A DNA stretch of 64,000 bases. Source: Ralstonia pickettii DTP0602 (GTDB taxonomy: Bacteria > Pseudomonadota > Gammaproteobacteria > Burkholderiales > Burkholderiaceae). Below the pieces are notes generated by a model that ran no database searches, was not told the DNA's origin, and saw only the letters and a list, made by a program, of their open reading frames with translations. The stretch is from the NCBI GenBank assembly GCA_000471925.1, contig CP006668.1, forward strand, positions 1,674,001 to 1,738,000, in the 5' to 3' direction. The position numbers and the translations under genes are program-made. Below, one piece after another: positions 26,152-34,155 of this stretch (positions are counted from its first letter, which is position 1; each line of letters begins with the position of its first letter).

Positions 26152-28386
26152 ATGAAAGTCGTGAGCATGCATAACGACGTTCCGGATGCCAGGGACGAGG
26201 GCGGCAAACCGGTCGATCTGACCGCCTATGTCGATGTGCTGGTGCGCTACCGCTGGACCTTTCTTGCTGTGGCCGGCATGGTCATCTGTGTCGGACTGGT
26301 CTATGCATTCCTCGCCAAGCCCGTCTATCGCACCGACATCATGGTGCAAGTGGAAGACACCAATGGCGACGCCGGTGCTGGCAGGCTGGCAACCGCCATC
26401 GCGCCGGTATTCGACGCGAAGACGGCGGCAACTGCGGAGATCGAACTGCTGCGGTCTCGGATTGTGGTAGGCAAGGCGGTCGACAACCTGCACCTCGATA
26501 TCGAGGCCGCGCCACGCTATTTCCCCTTGATCGGCCGGGTCATCGCTGGCATTCATCCCGATCTGTCCACGCCCGGCCTGTTCGGCTGGGGCGGCTTCGC
26601 GTGGGGCAAGGAGTCGGTCGGCGTGGGCCAGCTCGAAGTACCGCCGCAGATGGAGGGGAGCAGGATCCATCTCACCGCGCTGGGCGGGAACCAGTACCGT
26701 GTCAGTTTTGACAGTGACGATACCAGGGCGACCGGCACCGTAGGCCTGCCGCTGACGATTGCTACCGGGCGCGGCACGGTGAAGCTCCTGGTCAGCCAGC
26801 TCGATGGCCGCGCCGGCAGCAAATTTGTGCTGCGCCGCCTGCCTCGCGCCACCGCCATCTCCAGGCTGCAAGAACAGTTGAGGATATCTGAACGCGGCAG
26901 GCAGAGCGGCGTGATCGGCGTAGCCCTGGAAGGCGGCTCACCGACAATGATCGCAGCCATCCTCAACGAGATCGCCTCGGCGTACGTCGACCAGAACGTT
27001 CGCCGCAGGGGCGCCGAAGCGGAGAAGTCACTCACCCTCCTGGAGCAGCAGTTGCCCCAGGTCCGACAGCAGGTCGAAGCAGCCGAAACCCGCTACAACG
27101 CGATGCGGGGCCAGCGCGGCACGATCGACCTGGGCGAGGAATCCAAGCTGGCCCTGGCGCAGTCGGTGCAGATACAGACCAGGCTGCAGGAGCTGCAGCA
27201 GAAGCGCCAGGAACTGGCCGCGCGCTTCACCGACAACCACCCCGCACTTGCCATCGTCGATGGCCAGATCGCCGGTCTGAACGCACAGCTCAATGGCGTC
27301 TCCGGGCGGATCCAGAACCTGCCCGATGTCGAGCGGAACGTGCTGCGCCTCATGCGCGACGTCAAGGTCAGCACTGAAATGCTGCAGTCCCTGCTCAACG
27401 ACGTCCAGCAGCTCAGGCTGATCAAGGCCAGCAAGGTCGGTACCGCGCGCCTGATCGATCCCGCTGAAGTGCCGGTCAATCCGGAGAGTCCCAACCGCCG
27501 GTTGATCGCCAGCCTGTCCGTGGTACTGGGCCTGCTCGCGGGTCTGCTGGTGACGATCGCGCGGCGCTTGCTGGAGGGCGGCGTCGTCGACGCCGACGAG
27601 GTGGAGCGACAGACAGGCATGACCGTCTATTCGACCATCCCGTTCAGCGCACAGCAGGCGCGATTGCAGTCGGCGGACAAGGACGATGCCGGACTGCTGG
27701 CGCGCATGCTGCCGAATGACCCCGCCGTGGAGAGCCTGCGCACCTTCCGCACCGCGCTGCAGTTCGCGCTGGCTGGCAGCCACAACCGCGTCGTGGTGAT
27801 CAGCGGCCCGGCGCCGGGCGTCGGCAAGTCCTTCATCTGTGCGAACTTTGCCGCGATCGCCGCCAGCGGACGCCGCGTGGTGCTGATCGACGCCGACCTG
27901 CGCCGCGGTGGCCTGCACCATGGCTTCGGCCTGCAGCGCAGCCCCGGGCTGACCGACGTGCTGATGGGCATGCCGCTGGAGCAGGCACTGCGGCATCAGG
28001 TAGTGAAGGGGCTGGATTTCATCGCGGCCGGCAGGGAAGCACCGCACCCGGCCGACATTCTGCAGAGCCCGGGCATGGACGCCCTGCTCGATGAGCTCAG
28101 GTCGCGTTATGACCTGGTCCTGATCGACACGCCACCTGTGCTGGCCGCCGCCGACGCGGGCATTCTCGCCGGCAAGGCCGGTGCGGTGTTCCTGGTGGCG
28201 CGCGCGGAAACGACCACCGCGGGCGAACTGCAGGCCTCCCAACGGGCGATCCGCCAGGCGGGTGCCGAGGTCAAGGGCGTGCTATTCAACGGCCTCAACG
28301 TCGAAGGCCGCTGGTATCGCTCGCACTATTACTATGGCAAGTATCGCTATCTCAGCGAGTACGGCCGCACGGAGAAGCACGCCTGA
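26152..28386 (+). CDS. wzc: Wzc-type polysaccharide co-polymerase with BY-kinase domain
   Basis: A 744-residue inner-membrane tyrosine autokinase that controls chain length and export. After the cytoplasmic start there is a first membrane segment near 35-55 (FLAVAGMVICVGLVYAFLA), a Wzz/periplasmic coiled-coil region, and a second membrane segment near 450-470. The kinase has Walker A GPAPGVGKS (about 551-559), Walker A' VLIDADLRRGG (about 577-587), Walker B LVLIDTPP (about 655) and a tyrosine-rich tail WYRSHYYYGKYRYLSEYG. The ATG at 26152 was chosen for its AGGAGG site; a GTG 42 bp upstream also lies in frame. No phosphatase (Wzb) or outer-membrane channel (Wza) gene is nearby. Confidence 0.95.
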   Translation: MKVVSMHNDVPDARDEGGKPVDLTAYVDVLVRYRWTFLAVAGMVICVGLVYAFLAKPVYRTDIMVQVEDTNGDAGAGRLATAIAPVFDAKTAATAEIELLRSRIVVGKAVDNLHLDIEAAPRYFPLIGRVIAGIHPDLSTPGLFGWGGFAWGKESVGVGQLEVPPQMEGSRIHLTALGGNQYRVSFDSDDTRATGTVGLPLTIATGRGTVKLLVSQLDGRAGSKFVLRRLPRATAISRLQEQLRISERGRQSGVIGVALEGGSPTMIAAILNEIASAYVDQNVRRRGAEAEKSLTLLEQQLPQVRQQVEAAETRYNAMRGQRGTIDLGEESKLALAQSVQIQTRLQELQQKRQELAARFTDNHPALAIVDGQIAGLNAQLNGVSGRIQNLPDVERNVLRLMRDVKVSTEMLQSLLNDVQQLRLIKASKVGTARLIDPAEVPVNPESPNRRLIASLSVVLGLLAGLLVTIARRLLEGGVVDADEVERQTGMTVYSTIPFSAQQARLQSADKDDAGLLARMLPNDPAVESLRTFRTALQFALAGSHNRVVVISGPAPGVGKSFICANFAAIAASGRRVVLIDADLRRGGLHHGFGLQRSPGLTDVLMGMPLEQALRHQVVKGLDFIAAGREAPHPADILQSPGMDALLDELRSRYDLVLIDTPPVLAAADAGILAGKAGAVFLVARAETTTAGELQASQRAIRQAGAEVKGVLFNGLNVEGRWYRSHYYYGKYRYLSEYGRTEKHA

Positions 28387-28455
28387 ACGCAAGCGCGCCG
28401 GGAAATCGCGCTCAGACTGCCTTCGCCTTCCGCATCACGGAAATCGGACGCAAGC

Positions 28456-28483
28456 GGGGCCCTCGCGTCGACGCGAGAGCCCC
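28456..28483. terminator. Strong hairpin between convergent wzc and FemAB-like genes
   Basis: A near-perfect inverted repeat GGGGC-C-CTCGCG / CGCGAG-A-GCCCC with a 4-base loop sits 70 bp after the wzc stop and 20 bp after the end of the opposing gene. No U-run follows on either strand, so termination may be weak. Confidence 0.55.
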
Positions 28484-28503
28484 TTATCGTAATCAGCGAT
28501 TCC

Positions 28504-29628
28504 TTATGGATTGCGGAGCGAACGCAGGAACAGGTACGTCAGCAGTATGCGTGATGGTGTCTTCTGAATAAAGAAGTAAGGCTGCTGTCTGGCTCCGAAT
28601 GCCCTGAAAAAGCGCTCGACCGGCTCCAGCATCGACCCTTCGAAGTCAAACGTGCGCGCCACGCCCGAGGCATGGCGGATCGCTTCCCACATGCACAAGC
28701 TGGACGCGCCGCTGGTCCGGAGCACCGGGTCCGAGCCTCCCATCAGGTAATAGGCGACGCGCCCGTCCCAGACCAAATAGACGCCTGCATGACGGCGGCC
28801 CAATTTATCCTCGGCAATGAAGATCTTGCGTGCCCCTCGCGCCGCACACGCAGCGTCAAGGCGGCGTACGTAGTCGTCCGTGTAGGGTAGCCGCATGCCT
28901 TGCCGGGTGAAGACCTGCCTGTTCAGCTTGATGAACGCCTCGATACCAAGGTCGTCGCGCACCTGAAGGCCATGGCGAGAGCCCGCCTTACGGATTTCGG
29001 CCCTGATGTTGGGCTGCATGCCATTCCAGATTGCATCCGTGTCCGACAGGTCATCGAGCACGTAGGTGTACTTCGTGGTCTGGCGGAATCCCTTCCAGGC
29101 GAAGGGTAGCCAATTGGTCTGGCTGGCATCCCAGTGCTGTTGGAAATGGTCGAACGGCGGCAGCTGCGCAATCAGTTCGTCCATCAACTCCTTCTGTTGA
29201 CCCAGCACCCTCGGTGGTTTTCCGTCCATCGGTGCCAGCCACGGTCCGGCCATCTTGGCCAGCGCTGGCTGGGCAATGACTGAGAACCCGAACATGCGCC
29301 GGGGGGCGTAGGGCAGGCTTGCGACCACCTGGCCACCGCGTTCAACCAGTGCAGCACTCCAGTTCCCGGGGCCGGCGGTGGCATCCAGCCACCACGCCTG
29401 GCTGAATAGCGGAATATATGGAGTGGTATTGCAATGCTGGCGGTACCGGCCTTGCGCCGCGTCACCCGCAACGTCGATTTCAGGGATCTGCCCGATGGCA
29501 TCAGCGGGCCCGATTGCCGCCGGAGCATGGGGACCGGCACGGTGGTCAGTGTCCTCTTGACGGACGGGGTGGGCAGTCGGCTGGGCAGGCTCCGTCGCGA
29601 CACGGGCAATCACATTCGACATGTTCAT
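28504..29628 (-). CDS. FemAB-like / GNAT-fold acyltransferase, diverged paralogue
   Basis: A 374-residue protein; the last 300 residues are clearly related to the two near-identical proteins at 10228 and 16393. Shared blocks are FSQAWWLDATAGPGNWSAALVERGG, NWLPFAWKGFRQTTKYTY and a DFEGSMLEPVERFFRAFGA end. It carries an additional N-terminal segment of about 75 residues rich in Ala, Pro and Gln with no recognised domain. The start MNMSNVIARV was chosen because AAGAAGGG precedes it; a longer frame exists. It is convergent with wzc and forms the right edge of the polysaccharide locus. A role in acylating the polymer or its precursor is inferred from position only. Confidence 0.78.
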   Translation of the reverse strand: MNMSNVIARVATEPAQPTAHPVRQEDTDHRAGPHAPAAIGPADAIGQIPEIDVAGDAAQGRYRQHCNTTPYIPLFSQAWWLDATAGPGNWSAALVERGGQVVASLPYAPRRMFGFSVIAQPALAKMAGPWLAPMDGKPPRVLGQQKELMDELIAQLPPFDHFQQHWDASQTNWLPFAWKGFRQTTKYTYVLDDLSDTDAIWNGMQPNIRAEIRKAGSRHGLQVRDDLGIEAFIKLNRQVFTRQGMRLPYTDDYVRRLDAACAARGARKIFIAEDKLGRRHAGVYLVWDGRVAYYLMGGSDPVLRTSGASSLCMWEAIRHASGVARTFDFEGSMLEPVERFFRAFGARQQPYFFIQKTPSRILLTYLFLRSLRNP

Positions 29629-30061
29629 CCCTTCTTTCCATGCCGTTAGCCGGCTGTTGAGATTGGAGCACTTTGGCTGGGGCAAGACGGCTGGGCGGCT
29701 TTGGCAAACAGTCGCCAGCATGGCGGGGGCATTTCAACAGCGTTCACGCTCGACATGCCCCTCGCCTCCGATGGCAGTCCGCAGCGGAAGTATGAATGCG
29801 CGGAGCATTGCAGTGACGCGCGACATGGCCCAGATTCTAGGGCCTTTGCGTCTGATCTGGGCGAGTAAAGGGTGCGGCTGTGTGCCTTCCCGTACCAAGC
29901 ATCGGTTTGCATCGATGCCTGCGGGAGCCGCACAGAAGACCTACCCTCGCGTACCGCTCGTGTGCTCCCCTCTTCCGCTTGCGGGAGAGAGGAGCAAACC
30001 GTCGGCGTGTACACGCTGCCAGGCTATCTCAAAGCCCAGCGGAGCATCGCCACTACATCCC
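29629..30061. other. Gene-poor gap with a dispersed hairpin repeat
   Basis: The 433 bp hold no credible gene. The only structure seen is the hairpin repeat at 29963-30000. The region marks the boundary between the polysaccharide locus and the next genes. Confidence 0.5.
29963..30000. repeat. Dispersed hairpin repeat R1
   Basis: TGCTCCCCTCTTCCGC / GCGGGAGAGAGGAGCA forms a long imperfect hairpin with a short TT loop. The same type occurs at 44885-44925 and, without the hairpin, at 37505-37545. It lies 62 bp after the end of ohr and may serve as its terminator-like end. Confidence 0.7.
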
Positions 30062-30478
30062 TCAAACGATACGGATCGCTACGTCAATATTCCCCCGCGA
30101 CATCTTGGAGTACGGACAGATCTGGTGCGCGCCCGCCACCACCGCCTCGGCAGCTTCCCGCGGCACGCCCGGCAGGCTCACGTTCAGCCGCGCCTGCAGG
30201 AAATATCCGTCGTCATTCATCGCAAGGTCCACTTCCGTGTCGACCGCGACGTCCGCGGGCAGCACGATATTCTGCTTCGCCGCGGTTTTGTTCATCGCGC
30301 CGATAAAGCAGGCCGACCAGCCGGCCGCAAACAGCTGCTCCGGATTGGTGCCGGCGCCGGCGCTGCCCGGCCCCGACAGCTTGATATCGAGCCGGCCATC
30401 GTCGCTGCGCGCGGCGCCTTCGCGGCCTCCGGAAGTACGGGTCTTGCCGGTGTAGATGATCTTTACGGATTCGGTCAT
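30062..30478 (-). CDS. ohr: Organic hydroperoxide resistance protein, Ohr/OsmC family
   Basis: A 138-residue thiol peroxidase that reduces organic hydroperoxides using lipoylated proteins. The two redox cysteines are in GWSACFIGAM (about 54-63) and AHQICPYSKM (about 119-128), both typical of Ohr. The opening VKIIYTGKTRTSGGREG and the NPEQLFAAGW motif, with the Ohr-type N-terminus, favour Ohr over OsmC. No ohrR regulator gene is adjacent. The upstream gene on the same strand is separated by a strong terminator at 30501-30538, so ohr has its own promoter in the 20 bp left or is read through from further up. Confidence 0.95.
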   Translation of the reverse strand: MTESVKIIYTGKTRTSGGREGAARSDDGRLDIKLSGPGSAGAGTNPEQLFAAGWSACFIGAMNKTAAKQNIVLPADVAVDTEVDLAMNDDGYFLQARLNVSLPGVPREAAEAVVAGAHQICPYSKMSRGNIDVAIRIV

Positions 30479-30500
30479 GGCATGGTCCTTATTGAGGATG

Positions 30501-30538
30501 AAAAAAAAGCCTGGCCAGCGTGCACCGCTCAGCCAGGC
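30501..30538 (-). terminator. Intrinsic terminator after the repeat-protein gene
   Basis: On the minus strand GCCTGGC and GCCAGGC form a 7-bp stem, closing a 16-base loop, followed by eight U residues. It ends 12 bp after the stop of the gene at 30550-30912 and about 22 bp before the ohr start. Confidence 0.88.
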
Positions 30539-30549
30539 AGGAGGGGAAA

Positions 30550-30912
30550 TCAGGCAGCGGCGTGCAAGGCGGCGCGATCGCCATTGGCCGGCGCATGCTC
30601 GCTCTCGGTATAGCCGTCGCGGTTGCTGATGCGGGCGATGGTGGCGGCGTCGCCGGCACCGCGCGCGCCGTCCGTGAAGACATCGTGCGTGCCGATGCGT
30701 GCGCCGTCGACAAAGGGACTGCGCTCACCGGCGCGGGCGCCGTCCGTGAAGGCGTCGCGGTCGGCCGTGCGGGCCGCGGCGATGCCGCCGACGTCATGGT
30801 CGCCCGGACGTACGGCGGCGGAGGCGGCCTGCGCGGTGGCGCCCAGGGCGGCGGCGATGGCCACGGTGGTCAGGATCTGGCGGGCCAGGCGGGAGAAATT
30901 GGTAGAAGGCAT
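30550..30912 (-). CDS. Small secreted repeat protein (DGAR repeats)
   Basis: A 120-residue protein with a signal peptide: FSRLARQ, then hydrophobic ILTTVAIAAALGATAQA and an AXA cleavage site near residue 31. The mature part is built of short imperfect repeats of about 12 residues: DRDAFTDGARAG, ERSPFVDGARIG, THDVFTDGARGA and a last NRDGYTESE. The family is not one I can name; similar small repeat proteins are known as hypothetical proteins in Cupriavidus and relatives. The start was set at the ATG after an ACGGAGCG ribosome-binding site, rather than at an upstream Met in a longer frame. A TGTAT direct repeat like that at the two-component system promoter lies about 205 bp upstream. Confidence 0.78.
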   Translation of the reverse strand: MPSTNFSRLARQILTTVAIAAALGATAQAASAAVRPGDHDVGGIAAARTADRDAFTDGARAGERSPFVDGARIGTHDVFTDGARGAGDAATIARISNRDGYTESEHAPANGDRAALHAAA

Positions 30913-31261
30913 TTGGACGCTCCGTGTGTCAGTTGCAGGGCTCGGTCGATGGGCCGTTGCCGCAACGAACGGCGTGGCCGGTATCGCGGCGCCGGCTGGG
31001 AGATCGGTGATCTGCCGTTGCGCCGCGCCACGAGATGCATTGAAGCCGACCGGTGTATCTGGCAAATAGCAGGACGGCGCCGGAATGGTCAGCGCACGTA
31101 TCTCCGCTGACGCCAGATACAAAGCCATACAAAGCGACGGGCGAGCGCCAGCGGCGGGACGGCCGCAAGCCACCTAAGCGCGGCAGGAAGAAGGGGAGCG
31201 AAGGAAGGAAAGACAACTGCCGCCGGGCCCGCCGCCGATGACGGCCCCGGCACATCGCGCG
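30913..31261. promoter_or_regulatory. Upstream region of the DGAR-repeat gene
   Basis: These 349 bp lie between the secreted repeat gene and the 3' end of the sensor kinase gene. They contain the direct repeat at 31113-31136 and no credible gene. The last 100 bp before the kinase end are GC-rich and otherwise featureless. Confidence 0.55.
31113..31136 (-). promoter_or_regulatory. Direct repeat TGTAT-N5-TGTAT, site 1
   Basis: Minus-strand sequence CGCTTTGTATGGCTTTGTAT, followed by CTGG. Two TGTAT units are spaced 10 bp apart, one helix turn, which is the layout of OmpR/PhoB-type response-regulator sites. It is nearly the same 24-mer as the site at 33414-33437. Confidence 0.65.
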
Positions 31262-32578
31262 CTAGGCCGGCAAGGTCAAGGTGGCCTGCAGCCCACCCCC
31301 ATCGCGATTGGCCAGCGCCAGCGTGCCGCCCAGCGCCTGCGTCAGCTGCTGCGCGATCGCCAGTCCCAGGCCGGTGCCGCCGGTGCCACGATTGCGCGAG
31401 GTCTCGAGGCGGTAGAACGGCTGCATCACCCGCTCCAGCTCGGCCTCCGGAATGCCTGGCCCCCGGTCCCTCACGGCGATGGCCAGCGCGCCATCGGCCT
31501 GCCGCGAGACGGCCAGTGTTACGTCGCCGCCGAACTTGACCGCGTTGTCGATCAGGTTGGCGAGGATGCGCCGCAGCGCCTGCGGGCGTGTCAGGATCGG
31601 CGTGCCGGCCCTGCCATGGACGGCAATGTTGTGCCCGGCGTCGAGATAGTCGCCCGCCAGGCTGTCGAGCAGCGCATCGGGGTCGATGCGCGCCTGGGCC
31701 TCGCTGGCGCCGTGCAGCGTGCGGGCATAGGCCACGCCTTCGCGCACCAGGTGCTCCATCGCGCGCAGGTCGTGGTAGATCTTGTCCTGCGCCTCGGATG
31801 GCTCCATCAGGTCCACGCGCAGCCGCATGCGCGTGATCGGCGTCTGCAGGTCGTGCGAGATCGCGGCCAGGATCTGCACGCGCTCGGCCAGGTAGCCGGC
31901 AATGCGCGCCTGCATGGCGTTGAAGGCGGCTGCGGCGTGGGCGACCTCGGCCGGGCCGCTTTCAGGGAGCCGGTCGGCCTTAAGGTCCGGGCCCAGGTTC
32001 TCCGCCGCGGCCGCCAGCTGGTGCAGCGGCCGCGTCACCAGCCGCACCGCCATCCAGGCGCAGCCGGCCAGCAGCGCCAGCTGCACCGCCAGCAGCACCG
32101 GCAGCCAGGACGACAACAGCGTGCCGGCCGGATGCACGTCGATGGTCAGCGGATTGCCGTCGCGCAGCCGCAGGTGGACCTGGAAGCGGTCGCGGCTGCC
32201 GGGCGCCTTGCTGGCAGTGACCTCGTAGCGGCCCTGCAATGCCTGCGCGATGGTGTCCACGGCCCGCCGCGCCCGCTCCGAACGCGGCGGTTCGCCGGGC
32301 GTGCCGGCATCGAGCCGGTAGCTGTAGTTCTGCCGCCGCATCCGCTCCAGCCAGGCGCCGCGCTTCTCCGCCGGCAGCATGTCGAGCATCGCCACCGAAC
32401 TGGCCACGTCCATCTCCAGGTTGCCCAGCATCAGCCGGTCCGCCACCTCCCGGCGCTCCATCATCACCAGTCCGAAGGACAGCCCCTGCGCCAGCACCAG
32501 GCCGACCAGCAGGATCACCATCAGGCGCGCGAACAGCGTGCGCGGCCACGCCAGCACCCTGCGCGCGCCGCCGTTCAC
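31262..32578 (-). CDS. Sensor histidine kinase (EnvZ-like)
   Basis: A 438-residue inner-membrane kinase. First membrane segment at about 15-40 (LFARLMVILLVGLVLAQGLS), a periplasmic sensor domain of about 115 residues without a recognised fold, second membrane segment near 157-180, HAMP linker, H-box with ISHDLQTPITRMRL (phospho-His near 243), N-box LIDNAVKFGG and G-boxes DRGPGIPEAELE and GTGGTGLGLAI. All catalytic motifs are complete. Its ATG overlaps the response-regulator stop by 4 bp, so the two are co-translated. The signal is unknown. Confidence 0.94.
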   Translation of the reverse strand: MNGGARRVLAWPRTLFARLMVILLVGLVLAQGLSFGLVMMERREVADRLMLGNLEMDVASSVAMLDMLPAEKRGAWLERMRRQNYSYRLDAGTPGEPPRSERARRAVDTIAQALQGRYEVTASKAPGSRDRFQVHLRLRDGNPLTIDVHPAGTLLSSWLPVLLAVQLALLAGCAWMAVRLVTRPLHQLAAAAENLGPDLKADRLPESGPAEVAHAAAAFNAMQARIAGYLAERVQILAAISHDLQTPITRMRLRVDLMEPSEAQDKIYHDLRAMEHLVREGVAYARTLHGASEAQARIDPDALLDSLAGDYLDAGHNIAVHGRAGTPILTRPQALRRILANLIDNAVKFGGDVTLAVSRQADGALAIAVRDRGPGIPEAELERVMQPFYRLETSRNRGTGGTGLGLAIAQQLTQALGGTLALANRDGGGLQATLTLPA

Positions 32579-33315
32579 GGCCGTGCCTCGCGGATCTCGA
32601 CGGGGGCGGTGAAGACGTAGCCGCCGTTGCGCACGGTCTTGATGTAGCGCGGCTCGCGCGCATCGTCGTCCAGGCGCTGGCGCAGGCGGCTGACCAGCAG
32701 GTCGATGGAGCGCTCGAACAGCTCGGCATCACGCCCCTGCGTCAGGTTGAGCAGTTGGTCGCGCGTGAGCACGCGCTGCGGATGGTCGACGAACACGCGC
32801 AGCAGCCGGTACTCCGCACCGCTGAGCGCGACGATCACGTCCTGCTCGTCGAGCAGGTGCCGCGCGGTAGTGTCCAGCCGCCAGGGCCCGAACGCCAGCA
32901 TGCTGGCCGCCTCGGTGACCTGGAGGTTGGGCGGCAGCATGCGCGTGCGCCGCAGCACCGAGCGGATGCGCGCCAGCAGCTCGCGCGCGGCGAAGGGCTT
33001 GACCAGGTAGTCGTCGGCGCCCATCTCCAGCCCCAGGATGCGGTCGGCCTCTTCGTTGCGGGCGGTCAGCATCAGCACCGGCAGGTGGCGGCGCTCGCTG
33101 GCGCGCAGGTCGCGGCACAGCGCCAGGCCGTCTTCGCCGGGCAGCATCAGGTCGAGCACCACCAGGTCGACCGCGCCATTGTCCAGTCCTGCGCGCATCT
33201 CGCGGCCGTTGGCGGCCAGGGTGACGCGCATGCCGCTGCGCTCGAGATACGCGGCCACCAGCTCGCGGATCTCGCGGTCATCGTCGACAATAAGGATATG
33301 GTCCTGCTGGGTCAT
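32575..33315 (-). CDS. OmpR-family response regulator
   Basis: A 246-residue regulator with receiver and winged-helix DNA-binding domains. The receiver has the acidic pair DDD at 11-13, phospho-acceptor Asp near 55 (VVLDLMLPGEDG) and the switch Lys in YLVKPFAARELLARI. The output domain shows LDTTARHLLDEQDVIVALSGAEYRLL and RSIDLLVSRLRQRL, typical of OmpR. It is transcribed ahead of the kinase. The TGTAT direct repeat at 33414-33437 lies about 100 bp upstream of its start and is the likely autoregulatory site. Confidence 0.94.
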   Translation of the reverse strand: MTQQDHILIVDDDREIRELVAAYLERSGMRVTLAANGREMRAGLDNGAVDLVVLDLMLPGEDGLALCRDLRASERRHLPVLMLTARNEEADRILGLEMGADDYLVKPFAARELLARIRSVLRRTRMLPPNLQVTEAASMLAFGPWRLDTTARHLLDEQDVIVALSGAEYRLLRVFVDHPQRVLTRDQLLNLTQGRDAELFERSIDLLVSRLRQRLDDDAREPRYIKTVRNGGYVFTAPVEIREARP

Positions 33316-33413
33316 GGGGCGCCTGCAAAACGGGGCGGAATGGTCGGGTGGATGATCGGGCGGCCATGCGCGGCCTGGGCCCGGGTGCCGCCATTATGCG
33401 GCGGCGGGTGGAG

Positions 33414-33437
33414 CGCTTTGTATCGCTCTGTATCTGG
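33414..33437 (+). promoter_or_regulatory. Direct repeat TGTAT-N5-TGTAT, site 2
   Basis: CGCTTTGTATCGCTCTGTAT followed by CTGG on the plus strand. It lies in the divergent region between the response-regulator gene and the thioredoxin-like gene and matches site 1 in 21 of 24 positions or so. It is a candidate binding site for the OmpR-type regulator. Confidence 0.7.
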
Positions 33438-33560
33438 AACGGGGGCAGACATGAAACATTGCAATCTGACCCGGTTCCGGAAACAACCGGGATACGCACG
33501 GGCGGTGGAATGCGGCTAACGCACCTCGCCGTGCCCGCCACCCTGTCCGGAGCCTGAACC

Positions 33561-34100
33561 ATGTACCCCATCTTTCGCACCCTGCTCGCCACCACGGCCG
33601 TCGTCGCGGCCGTCTATGCCGCGGCACCTTTTGCCGCACCGTCCGCCGGACCCGGCGATTACGGCAAGGCCCCGGAGTTCACCGGCATCGAGAAGTGGCT
33701 GAACTCCGAGCCGCTGACCGTGGCCGGGCTGCGCGGCAAGGTCGTGCTGGTCGATTTCTGGACCTACGAGTGCATCAACTGCATCCGCACGCTGCCCCAT
33801 GTACGGCAGTGGTACGACAAATACCGCGACAAGGGGCTGGTGGTGGTCGGCGTGCATACGCCCGAGTTCGCCTTCGAGAAATCGACGGCCAACGTGCAGG
33901 CCGCGATCAAGCGCTTCGATATCCGCTACCCGGTGGCGCAGGACAACGCATATGCCACCTGGAACGCCTGGCGCAACCAGTACTGGCCGGCGCTCTACCT
34001 GATCGATGCCAACGGCCAGGTGATTTACAAGCATTTTGGCGAAGGCAATTACAAGGAAACCGAAGCGGCGATCCAGCAGGCACTGGCTGCGCGCAAGTAA
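33561..34100 (+). CDS. Thioredoxin-like redoxin domain protein (TlpA/DipZ-type)
   Basis: A 179-residue protein with an N-terminal hydrophobic export signal (FRTLLATTAVVAAVYAAAPFAA) and a redoxin domain. The segment FWTYECINCIRTLPHV (about 72-87) holds the CxxC redox site; WTYECINC is characteristic of the DipZ C-terminal domain group. Later VVGVHTPEFAFEK and QYWPALYLIDANGQV (cis-Pro region) complete the fold. It probably handles periplasmic thiols. The gene is divergent from the two-component system and followed after 55 bp by a hydrolase gene, likely in one operon. Confidence 0.88.
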   Translation: MYPIFRTLLATTAVVAAVYAAAPFAAPSAGPGDYGKAPEFTGIEKWLNSEPLTVAGLRGKVVLVDFWTYECINCIRTLPHVRQWYDKYRDKGLVVVGVHTPEFAFEKSTANVQAAIKRFDIRYPVAQDNAYATWNAWRNQYWPALYLIDANGQVIYKHFGEGNYKETEAAIQQALAARK

Positions 34101-34155
34101 GCGCGCGGCCTTTCACGCACAATCCTTCCATGCACAACAACAAAGGGACATCGTC

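Noticed and set aside
30600..30810. Short tandem units that could suggest a CRISPR array
   Set aside because: The repetition is at the protein level within one open frame with signal peptide, the units are imperfect and there are no spacers of constant length.
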